A stretch of DNA of 15,710 bases from Caldilineaceae bacterium (GTDB lineage: Bacteria; Chloroflexota; Anaerolineae; Caldilineales; Caldilineaceae): the NCBI GenBank assembly GCA_026645635.1, contig JAPKMV010000017.1, positions 1-15,710 of the forward strand. Reading direction: 5' to 3'. A program made the translations under genes and the position numbers. Below are positions 8,331 through 15,710 of this stretch, piece by piece (the first letter of the stretch is position 1; every line of letters starts with the position of its first letter). The notes below the pieces were generated by a model. The model did not search any database, was not told the origin of the DNA, and saw nothing but the letters and a program-made list of their open reading frames with translations.

Positions 8331-8912
8331 TCAGGGCTTTGTCTTTTGGTAGACGCTGACGATGCGCTGAATGGCCGTCACATTGGTCAGCACGGCCAGC
8401 ACCGCCAACACCGGCAGCATCCAACCCGTCACCAACCCGATGATGAGGACGACGATGCGCTCCGTGCGCTGAAAGAATCCTTCTTTGCACTCGATGCCCA
8501 ATCCCTCGGCGCGTGCGCGGGTGTAGCTCACCATCAGCGACCCCACCAGCGTGGCGGCCAGGAGCAGCACGGCCGGGCGACCATCGGGCTGGGCGCTGTA
8601 GAAGTAGATGAGCGCCACCAGGGTCACCGCTTCGGAATAGCGATCCATCGTGCTGTCGAAGAAGGCGCCAAAGCGGGTGGTCAGTCCGGCGTGACGGGCC
8701 AGGGCGCCGTCGAGGGTGTCGAAGAGGGCGGCAACGATCAACAGCAGACCGCCGACGAGCAACTGTCCCAGGGCCAACACCACAGCCACGGCCACGGTCA
8801 GCGCAAATCCAATCAACGTGAGTGCATTCGGGGTGATGCCGGTCTGTTCCAGCCACTGTGCGATTTGATTCAGCGGCGCCGCAATCCACCCACGCCCATA
8901 CTTCGAGAGCAT
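8331..8912 (-). CDS. CDP-alcohol phosphatidyltransferase, possibly phosphatidylinositol-phosphate-synthase-like
   Basis: A 193-residue integral membrane enzyme that transfers a phosphatidyl group from CDP-diacylglycerol to an alcohol acceptor. The full family signature is present: D65xxD68G69xxA72R73, eight residues, G82xxxD86xxxD90, the di-metal site. About six hydrophobic segments surround it (near 28-48, 50-64, 92-106, 114-130, 151-165 and 166-178), as expected. The stretch YTRARAEGLGIECKEGFFQRTERIV (130-154, shown in part elsewhere) resembles the inositol-phosphate acceptor region of mycobacterial PgsA1 and archaeal homologues more than glycerophosphate-type PgsA, but this is recalled, not computed. 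ATG 8912 has GGGAAG seven bases upstream and a strong promoter at 8951-8979. It appears to be transcribed alone or ahead of the sigma gene, 234 bases on. Confidence 0.88.
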   Translation of the reverse strand: MLSKYGRGWIAAPLNQIAQWLEQTGITPNALTLIGFALTVAVAVVLALGQLLVGGLLLIVAALFDTLDGALARHAGLTTRFGAFFDSTMDRYSEAVTLVALIYFYSAQPDGRPAVLLLAATLVGSLMVSYTRARAEGLGIECKEGFFQRTERIVVLIIGLVTGWMLPVLAVLAVLTNVTAIQRIVSVYQKTKP

Positions 8913-8950
8913 ATCTTGCTTCCCAGAAACCGGTTGATAAAGTGAATTGC

Positions 8951-8979
8951 AGTGTAGCTGTTCGCCAGCAGAACGTCAA
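8951..8979 (-). promoter_or_regulatory. Sigma70-type promoter for the CDP-alcohol phosphatidyltransferase gene
   Basis: The minus strand reads TTGACG (8979-8974), a spacer of exactly 17 bases, then TACACT (8956-8951). The predicted start is near 8944, 32 bases before the ATG at 8912. This is the best promoter match in the window. Confidence 0.7.
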
Positions 8980-9008
8980 ACGTTGTGACGATGTTGGCGC
9001 AAGGGCAT

Positions 9009-9071
9009 GGTGAGAGGGTGAAGAGGGTGAGGGGGTGAGAGGGTGTTTCTCATCCCCCTCACCCTCTCACC
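9009..9071. repeat. GTGAGGG-rich inverted repeat / long hairpin after the FG-GAP gene
   Basis: A perfect 14-bp stem pairs 9022-9035 with 9054-9067. Above it, TGAGA (9036-9040) pairs with TCTCA (9048-9052) around a 7-base loop, with a single bulged T. A second copy of the motif at 9009-9020 can pair with 9060-9071 instead, so two foldings compete. The left arm is built from repeats of GGGTGAG. It lies 6 bases after the stop at 9077 on the minus strand. No T run follows, so it is not a classical terminator; it may be a processing or 3'-end hairpin, or a dispersed palindromic repeat. Confidence 0.6.
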
Positions 9072-9076
9072 TTTAC

Positions 9077-11239
9077 TCACCGCCGATTGACCAGCGGCAG
9101 GAAGGATGCGTTGCTGGCGCAGTTGAGCGTGACCCAGTAAGGCTGAGCGACCAGGTCGTTGTCATCCGCGTAGGACGCCGCGAGCAAGACCAGCACCGCC
9201 TGCTGGAAGTCCTGGGTGCGCTGCGCCGGGTCCACGGTGATGGTCATGGCCGTAGGCACCGTGTTGGTCACCGACGAGACCGCGGTGATCCACGGCACGC
9301 TGCTCGGCCAGTTCACGGTGTCCGCAGCCATCAGTTCGCGCGCGGCCGGGAAGTCAACCTCCACCTGCTTGCCTGCGGCGTCGCGCAGACGCAGCGCGCC
9401 GGTGTCGGTCACTTCGCCGATGTAGAAGCTGCCGGTCAGCCCTGCAGCCCGCGCCGCGCTGATGTCGGTCACCAGCGCCGAGAAGCGGCGGCCAGGGATG
9501 CCGGTGAGCTGCACGGCGATCTGCTTCGGATTCAGCGGATCCTGGCAGGGGAAGTAGACGGCCGTCGGCGCGGCAGGCTCAGCGCGCAGCGGCGGCGTCG
9601 TCACCGTCACCTTGATCGGGATGCGCAGTTCGCTCGTCACCGCCGGGTCTGGGCTGGAGATCAGGAAGGCGGAGTTGTAGGTCTGGTTGGGCATCATCGC
9701 CCCACCGTTGATCACATAGTTGATCTCGATGGGCTGGCTGTTCTCGCCCGGCGCAAAGCCAGAGGAGGGGAAGACGCTCAACCAGGTGTAGGCGGTGCCT
9801 TCCAGCGCGATCTCGAAGGGCACGGCGGCATCGGTGTTGATGTTCTGCAGCGTGAACGTGCCCTGCTTGGTGAAGCTGAAGTCCACCGTGGTGTCGATGG
9901 TGCTGACGCTGGCGCCAAACTGCGGGCCGGCGTTGAAGCCGTTGCGGTCCAGGTCGCCGGTGGCCAGGCTGCGCTTGTTGGTCGCCACGGTGAACGAGGT
10001 GGTGCTGGCCGAGTTGTGCGCCTCCGGGTACCACATGATGCGGCTCTTGCCGGCCAGGATGACCTCGTCGCGGCCGTCGCCGTCGATGTCGCCCATCGCG
10101 ATCGCCTCGAACTCGTCGGCGGCGTTCAGATCGATGCCGTTGTTGAATTCGGTGATGATGTTGTCGCCGCCTGTGCCGCGGCCCAACAGCATCGGCGGTG
10201 TGCGCCGGGTGAAGATCATGAAGGCTTCCTCGTCGCCAGAGCCGTTGACATCGCCCGCAGCCGCGACGCGCGGCCCGCGGTTGGCGCTGGAGAAGGCCGA
10301 GCCGAGGCTGGCCATGCAGTCCGGGTCGATGCTGCTGTTGACGAAGATGTTGCAGACCTGGAAGGACTGGTTGGGCGGGTCCACATCGCGGAAGTTGAGC
10401 AATTCGTTGTTGCCGCCGCCCACGTAATTGGCGATGATCGCGTACTTGTTGTAGCGGCCGCCCACTTCGGCGATGCGCCGGAAGCCCTGGTCGGGCTGGT
10501 AGACTTCGATCTTGCCGCTCTCGTTGTCGATGAGGATGATCTCATCGCTGCCGTTGTTGTTCCAGTCGCCCATGTTGGCAAATTCCCAGTTGGCGCTGAA
10601 GTTGCGGGCGAAATGTTCGACCCAACTGGTGCCGTCGCCGCTGGGGCTGTTCTGCTTGTAGATGACGATGCGCCGCGGGTCGTCGTCTTCCGGGTCCTCC
10701 GCGTTGCTGGAGTCGCGGATCACGGCGAACTCATCGCCGGCCACGCCAGGGTCGAAGTTGCCCGCGACGACCGTCTGCGGGCGTTGGGGCATCTGGACGC
10801 GCCAAAGCTCCTTCCAGGGAATGCCGTTGATGAGGTTGCCGGGCGGCACTTCGCCCTGGGTCACCACCGGGTCGAAGACCGCGACGAACGCGGTGGAGTC
10901 CGTGCCCCGCACCGCGACGATCTCCATGTCGCCGTCGTTGTTGAAGTCGCCCAGGGCAAAATCGCGCCAGCCGCCATCCGGGCTGACCCACTTGACTTCA
11001 TGCTCGGAGAACTGGGTGTCCAGCACGCGGATAACGCCATTGGAGTCGATGTAGACGATCTCCTCCGAAGCGTCGGCGCTGACCGCGCCCGGCGATGTGA
11101 TGCTGCGTCCCTGCGCGGCTGCCACCTGCGGGACGCCGGCCGCGGGCAGCAAGGCCAGCAGCGTTGCCAGCAGCAGCGCGCCATGTGCAAACGCCCGCCG
11201 CCGGTCGGCGGAAAAGGCGAACCGTTTTACAGATTTCAT
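9077..11239 (-). CDS. Secreted FG-GAP/VCBS-repeat protein with BACON-like domain
   Basis: A 720-residue exported protein of unknown role. Residues 1-42 are a typical Sec signal (basic start, then GALLLATLLALLPAAG, ending near VAAA). Residues about 90-435 carry FG-GAP/VCBS repeats with Ca-binding-like loops: GDFNNDGDMEIV (97-108), GDWNNNGSDEII (224-235), GDVNGSGDEEAF (329-340), GDIDGDGRDEVI (383-394) and GDLDRNG (428-434). This suggests a beta-propeller. Residues 445-545 resemble a BACON/Ig-like domain (WLSVFPSSGFAPGE). The C-terminal part is unassigned and ends CASNASFLPLVNRR. ATG 11239 is chosen for the AAGGAAG nine to ten bases upstream and because the signal peptide starts there. The propeller-like repeats suggest a surface or adhesive protein, but no ligand can be named. 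It is divergent from mdh. Confidence 0.88.
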   Translation of the reverse strand: MKSVKRFAFSADRRRAFAHGALLLATLLALLPAAGVPQVAAAQGRSITSPGAVSADASEEIVYIDSNGVIRVLDTQFSEHEVKWVSPDGGWRDFALGDFNNDGDMEIVAVRGTDSTAFVAVFDPVVTQGEVPPGNLINGIPWKELWRVQMPQRPQTVVAGNFDPGVAGDEFAVIRDSSNAEDPEDDDPRRIVIYKQNSPSGDGTSWVEHFARNFSANWEFANMGDWNNNGSDEIILIDNESGKIEVYQPDQGFRRIAEVGGRYNKYAIIANYVGGGNNELLNFRDVDPPNQSFQVCNIFVNSSIDPDCMASLGSAFSSANRGPRVAAAGDVNGSGDEEAFMIFTRRTPPMLLGRGTGGDNIITEFNNGIDLNAADEFEAIAMGDIDGDGRDEVILAGKSRIMWYPEAHNSASTTSFTVATNKRSLATGDLDRNGFNAGPQFGASVSTIDTTVDFSFTKQGTFTLQNINTDAAVPFEIALEGTAYTWLSVFPSSGFAPGENSQPIEINYVINGGAMMPNQTYNSAFLISSPDPAVTSELRIPIKVTVTTPPLRAEPAAPTAVYFPCQDPLNPKQIAVQLTGIPGRRFSALVTDISAARAAGLTGSFYIGEVTDTGALRLRDAAGKQVEVDFPAARELMAADTVNWPSSVPWITAVSSVTNTVPTAMTITVDPAQRTQDFQQAVLVLLAASYADDNDLVAQPYWVTLNCASNASFLPLVNRR

Positions 11240-11310
11240 GTCGATTTCACTTCCTTTCGATGCTTTCCAATGCGTCGCTGTGAGCCGATGGAATTGCTCA
11301 AAACACCCTC

Positions 11311-12434
<1,124 letters not shown>

Positions 12435-12441
12435 GAGAGCC

Positions 12442-12525
12442 AATAGACCGCGGATTAGGCGGATGCGGCGGATTTGCGCGGATAAAACAAAAATCCGCGA
12501 GAATCCGCTAAATCCGCGGTCTATT
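12442..12525. repeat. 84-bp CCGCGGATT-type palindromic element between convergent mdh and ppk1
   Basis: The outer arms AATAGACCGCGGATT (12442-12456) and AATCCGCGGTCTATT (12511-12525) match over 15 bp. Inside, GCGGATT (12468-12474) pairs with AATCCGC (12502-12508), and CGCGGAT (12477-12483) pairs with ATCCGCG (12493-12499) around an A-rich loop. The left arm carries 11 extra bases that look like another GGCGGAT unit. It fills nearly the whole gap between two convergent stops and could work as a two-way terminator, or be one copy of a dispersed repeat. Confidence 0.75.
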
Positions 12526-12527
12526 CT

Positions 12528-14939
12528 TCACACGCCCTGGCCGCTGGTGGTCATGCGCGTGTACTGCATCAAGTAATTCTGCACGCCGCCGCTCTGGAGC
12601 ACCCCGTCGCCCACGGCCGGGTGGCGCTGGCGATAGCGACCGTCCGGCTGCATCTCCCAGGCGTGGCGCTGGTCGTTGAGCGAACTCTGCAAGATAAACC
12701 AGAGATATTCCTGCAGCCGCGGGTCTTCGATGGGCACGGCGGCCTCGACGCGCGCGCTCAGGTTGCGGCGCATCCAGTCGGCGCTGCCGATGTAGAAGAG
12801 TGGCGCGCCATTGTTGTGAAAATAGAAGATGCGCGAGTGTTCCAGGAAGCGCCCGATGATGCTGATGATGCGGATGTTCTCGCTCACGCCAGGGATGCCC
12901 GGGCGCAGACGGCAGTTGCCGCGCACGATCAGGTCGATGGTGACGCCGGCCTGGCTCGCCTCGTAGAGCCGTCGCACGATCACCGGGTCTTCCAGCGCGT
13001 TCATCTTGGCGACGATCTTGCCCTGCCGCCCACTGAGCGCCAGGCTGATCTCGTTGTCGATCAACTGCAAGAAGCGGTCGCGCATGTTGATGGGCGCCAC
13101 CAGCAGCTTGCGGTAGTCGCTCTGGTAGCTGTAGCCCGTGAGATAGTTGAAGAGATCCATCAGGTCGGCGCCGATCTCCGGGTTGCAACTGAAGAAGCCC
13201 AGGTCGGTGTAGATGCCGGCGGTCTTGGCGTTGTAGTTGCCGGTGCCGATGTGATAGTAGGCGCGCAGCCCGTCCTCCTCCTGGCGCACGGCCATCGACA
13301 CCTTGCAGTGAGTTTTCAGCCCGACCAGCCCGTAGGCGACATGGCAGCCCGCCTCCTCCAGCTTGCGCGCCCACTCGATGTTCTTGGCCTCGTCGAAGCG
13401 TGCCTTCACCTCCACCAGCACGGCCACCTGCTTGCCCGCCTCTGCGGCCTGGATCAGCGCGGCGATGATCTGCGAGTTGTCGCTGGTGCGGTAGAGCGTC
13501 TGCTTGATGGCCAGCACCTGGCTGTCGCGGGCGGCGGCTTCCACGAAAAGCTGCGTGCTCGACTGGAAGCTGTAGTAGGGATGGTGCACGATCAGGTCGC
13601 CCTGGCGGATGGTGTTGAACAGCTCGCCGGGGCGTCCCTTGCTGCTTATGCCCACCAGCCGCGAGGGTGTCAGCGGCGTCCACGGTTCGTACTTCAGATG
13701 GGGCAGGTTGATGTCGCCCAGGCCAAAGAGGTCGGCCTGGCGCAGCAGCCCGCGCACATGGTAGACATCGTCGCTGTCCAGGTGAAGCTGGTTCTGCAAG
13801 AGCGCCAGCATGTCCGCGGGCATACGGTCGTCCACCTCCAGCCGCACCACCGGCGCAAAGCGGCGCTCGCGCAGTTCTTCGTTGATCATCTCCAGCAGAT
13901 CGTCGGCCTCTTCCTCGTTGCGGGCGATGTCGGCGTTGCGCGTCACGCGGAAGGGATAGACCGCCAGCACCTCCATGCCCTTGAAGAGCGTGTCCAGGTG
14001 CGCCATGATGATCTGTTCCAGGGGCACGAAGGTCAGCGCCGCATCCACCGGCACCCAGCGCTGGCGCGAGGGCGGCATCTTGATGCGCGCAAACTGCGTC
14101 TCGCCTGTGGCCGGGTCGCGCAGGCTCACGCCCAGGCTCAGGCTAAGGCTGCTGATAAAGGGGAAGGGATGGCCGGGATCGACAGCCAGCGGCGTCAGAA
14201 TCGGATAAATTTCTTTCAGATAGAAGGAGCGCAGCCGTTCGGTCTGCTCCGGTGTGAGTTCGTTGTAATTCAGGATGCGGATGCCGTGCTGCGCCAGCGT
14301 CGGCAGGATGTCGTCGTGCAGACAGGCGCTCTGGACGGCGACCATCCGCCGCGTGGCGCTGGCGATGAGGCGAAGTTGCACCTCCGGCGTCCAGCCGTCC
14401 AGCGTGAGATTGGCCATGCCCGCGGCGCGCTGGCGCTTGAGACCGCCGACGCGCTTGCTGAAATACTCGTCCAGGTTGCTGGAGGCGATGGCGATAAATT
14501 TCAACCGCTCCAGCGGCGGCGTGCGCCCATCGATCGCCTCGTGGAGCACGCGCCAGTTGAAGTCGAGCCAACTCAACTCGCGGTTGTAGACGTCTTCCGA
14601 GTTGCTCAGTTGCTCCAGCGTCATGTGGGCAATGTCGGGCGCGTTGACGTTCACCAATTCGGGCGGCAGGGTGCGGTCGTGTTGCAACTGGCTCAGAAAC
14701 TCCCGGTAGAAATCGCTGAGCGGAGGGGCGCCTGGTGTCGCGCCGTTGTTCACGGAGAGATCCCCTTTGGCCGGCGCGCCGTTGTGCTGGTTGAGTTTGC
14801 CGCGACCCCGGCGCCGGCGCGCGGCAGTGTCGGGCGCGGAGCGGGTGCTGCCGCCGACCGCATCGCGGGTCAGCCCTACGGCCGGGCTAAAATTGATGCC
14901 GCCGGTCGCACCGCCGGCAACATTGGGTTCCATCGTCAT
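12528..14939 (-). CDS. ppk1: Polyphosphate kinase 1
   Basis: Makes polyphosphate from ATP, reversibly. The 803-residue protein has the N-terminal PPK domain beginning [14 protein letters not shown] (119-132) and SSNLDEYF (153-160). HPYYSF (453-458) follows, then the two phospholipase-D-like catalytic domains. The phosphorylated histidine equivalent to E. coli His435 is His544 in [10 protein letters not shown], and the second catalytic histidine (E. coli His592) is His701 in [17 protein letters not shown] (565-570) is also in place. About 115 residues precede the conserved domain; E. coli PPK1 has almost none, so this is a low-complexity extension with a basic RRRRGRGK patch (41-48). The ATG at 14939 is set by AAGGAG six bases upstream. 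The frame is open to 15173, but that part is not coding-like. Confidence 0.97.
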   Translation of the reverse strand: MTMEPNVAGGATGGINFSPAVGLTRDAVGGSTRSAPDTAARRRRGRGKLNQHNGAPAKGDLSVNNGATPGAPPLSDFYREFLSQLQHDRTLPPELVNVNAPDIAHMTLEQLSNSEDVYNRELSWLDFNWRVLHEAIDGRTPPLERLKFIAIASSNLDEYFSKRVGGLKRQRAAGMANLTLDGWTPEVQLRLIASATRRMVAVQSACLHDDILPTLAQHGIRILNYNELTPEQTERLRSFYLKEIYPILTPLAVDPGHPFPFISSLSLSLGVSLRDPATGETQFARIKMPPSRQRWVPVDAALTFVPLEQIIMAHLDTLFKGMEVLAVYPFRVTRNADIARNEEEADDLLEMINEELRERRFAPVVRLEVDDRMPADMLALLQNQLHLDSDDVYHVRGLLRQADLFGLGDINLPHLKYEPWTPLTPSRLVGISSKGRPGELFNTIRQGDLIVHHPYYSFQSSTQLFVEAAARDSQVLAIKQTLYRTSDNSQIIAALIQAAEAGKQVAVLVEVKARFDEAKNIEWARKLEEAGCHVAYGLVGLKTHCKVSMAVRQEEDGLRAYYHIGTGNYNAKTAGIYTDLGFFSCNPEIGADLMDLFNYLTGYSYQSDYRKLLVAPINMRDRFLQLIDNEISLALSGRQGKIVAKMNALEDPVIVRRLYEASQAGVTIDLIVRGNCRLRPGIPGVSENIRIISIIGRFLEHSRIFYFHNNGAPLFYIGSADWMRRNLSARVEAAVPIEDPRLQEYLWFILQSSLNDQRHAWEMQPDGRYRQRHPAVGDGVLQSGGVQNYLMQYTRMTTSGQGV

Positions 14940-15029
14940 GTGCTGCTCCTTATCGTCCCAGGGATGGGCAAGACGGCCATTGATTGGCAAACAGGGTCTC
15001 CCCCTGCGTCGTTGCCGGGAACGCGGCGT

Positions 15030-15060
15030 AGCATAACATAATTTCCGCCAGCGTGTCGAA
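15030..15060 (-). promoter_or_regulatory. Candidate extended -10 promoter for ppk1
   Basis: The minus strand has TGTTATGCT, an extended -10 (TGn plus TATGCT at 15035-15030). Its weak -35, TTCGAC (15060-15055), lies 19 bases upstream. The leader would be about 85 bases. No Pho-box-like direct repeats were seen near it. Confidence 0.4.
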
Positions 15061-15113
15061 TGATTTTTGGTGGGATGCGCATTGCCGCTGTGATGCAAAG
15101 GCGGCCGCCTCGT

Positions 15114-15142
15114 TTGTGACGCCATGCGGGATGCAGTAGACT
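15114..15142 (+). promoter_or_regulatory. Candidate promoter for the membrane protein gene at 15215
   Basis: TTGTGA (15114-15119), a spacer of 17 bases, then TAGACT (15137-15142). Transcription would start near 15149, at the left edge of a perfect inverted repeat, with a leader of about 65 bases. Confidence 0.45.
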
Positions 15143-15149
15143 GCAAGCA

Positions 15150-15171
15150 GCGACAAGAGCGATCTTGTCGC
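15150..15171. promoter_or_regulatory. Perfect 9-bp inverted repeat at the predicted transcription start
   Basis: GCGACAAGA (15150-15158) and TCTTGTCGC (15163-15171) are separated by GCGA. No T run follows, so it is not a terminator. Its place just downstream of the -10 box fits an operator or a 5' stabilising hairpin on the RNA. Confidence 0.45.
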
Positions 15172-15214
15172 AATCACCCTCAACGACCGCCAGGAAAGGG
15201 GCGCCGCTAAACTC

Positions 15215-15710
15215 ATGGAAGTATTGAACATCGTCTTCCTCATTCTCCCGCTGGTGATGATCCTGTGGCTGGCCAACTATGCTGAACGGCAGCGCACCAC
15301 AGACGAGCCGAATCTCCCCGCCAAATTCTTCGCCTATGGACTGGTCGTGTTTCTCTATCTCGCCGCCTTGCTCTTTGCCGCGAGTATGAGCCTGGCGGCC
15401 TTCGCCTTCCAGATGGATCCGGCGCTCGCCGACACGGTGGGCGCGCAGGCTGGTCTCAACGACTTCACCATCGAATCGCCCTTGTGGCTCTCCGCCGGCG
15501 TCATCGTTCCGGCTTTGTTGGGGCTGCTGCTGCTGACGCCACCCTTGCGCAGATTGGCTGGCCGCGTCTTGCCGCTCGACCCCGCCAGCCCGGTCCACGC
15601 GGTGGCCCTCTCCTTGTCGATGCTCGTCTTCGTGGCGATGGGCGTGACGCTGGGCATCGGCCTGGGCAATTTCTCAGCGCAGTTGACGGAACAGATCGAG
15701 ACGAGCGGCG
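15215..15710 (+). CDS. Polytopic membrane protein, C-terminus cut by window edge
   Basis: The frame starts at ATG 15215 and continues past the window end, with 165 residues visible. There is an AGGAAAGGGG purine run about 13 bases upstream. Four hydrophobic segments are seen: about 3-20 (VLNIVFLILPLVMILWLA), 39-62, 88-106 and 125-147. Between the second and third is an acidic loop, and a basic stretch (RRLAGR) follows the third, consistent with an inside position. The missing part would hold any catalytic motif. It might be the N-terminal half of a CPBP-type intramembrane protease, which often have such extra helices in Chloroflexota, but no EExxxR motif is in view and this is a low-confidence guess. 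It is divergent from ppk1. Confidence 0.8.
   Translation, partial: MEVLNIVFLILPLVMILWLANYAERQRTTDEPNLPAKFFAYGLVVFLYLAALLFAASMSLAAFAFQMDPALADTVGAQAGLNDFTIESPLWLSAGVIVPALLGLLLLTPPLRRLAGRVLPLDPASPVHAVALSLSMLVFVAMGVTLGIGLGNFSAQLTEQIETSG

Noticed and set aside
8306..8336. GCCCT/AGGGC hairpin at the end of the phosphatidyltransferase gene
   Set aside because: The stem is short and interrupted, and no T run follows on either strand.
9001..9075. Possible CRISPR-like or satellite array in the GGGTGAG repeats
   Set aside because: The units are very short and have no unique spacers; the structure is an inverted repeat, not an array.
12621..15041. 806-codon open frame on the plus strand opposite ppk1
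   Set aside because: It is antisense to a gene with full PPK1 motifs. Its translation is His/Ala/Gln-rich with no recognisable domain, as expected from GC-rich codon bias.

Overview
The window (about 15.7 kb, GC-rich) looks like chromosomal DNA of a Chloroflexota bacterium, probably of the Caldilineae/Anaerolineae side. This rests on three things: an ECF sigma factor paired with a membrane protein that has a LysM-like domain and a very long Pro/Thr-rich tail, a secreted FG-GAP protein ending in a short FLPLV-type C-terminus that I recall from this phylum, and the general style of the housekeeping genes. It is an inference, because there is no rRNA or marker search behind it. I see no IS element, phage, CRISPR array, tRNA or rRNA.

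Positions 1-8912 are all minus strand. Read in the direction of transcription they hold: a CDP-alcohol phosphatidyltransferase (8912-8331) behind a clear sigma70-type promoter; an ECF sigma factor (8096-7494) with its likely membrane partner (7460-5595); a second clear promoter and then ffh, rpsP and khpA (5423-3399); a strong terminator-like hairpin; then rimM, dprA, manC and a truncated single-pass membrane protein (3253-1). ffh-rpsP-khpA-rimM is the conserved translation and protein-targeting cluster of bacteria. Here trmD and rplS do not follow rimM, and dprA and manC take their place. rimM and dprA overlap by 4 bases.

Positions 9077-11239 (minus) encode a secreted FG-GAP/VCBS beta-propeller-like protein with a BACON-like domain. 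It is divergent from mdh (11451-12434, plus). The 211-bp gap between them holds an imperfect dyad that overlaps the candidate -35 box of the minus-strand gene. mdh converges on ppk1 (14939-12528, minus), and an 84-bp snap-back repeat fills the gap between them. ppk1 is divergent from a truncated polytopic membrane protein (15215 to the window end, plus), which has its own promoter and a perfect 9-bp inverted repeat at the predicted start of transcription.

Most of the window is core metabolism and housekeeping: SRP targeting, ribosome biogenesis, DNA uptake, GDP-mannose supply, malate oxidation, polyphosphate and phospholipid synthesis. The less ordinary parts are the ECF/LysM module, the terminator inside the rpsP-rimM cluster, the Ala/Pro repeat tail on S16, and several intergenic inverted repeats. 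I did not find convincing evidence of a wholly new multi-gene system.
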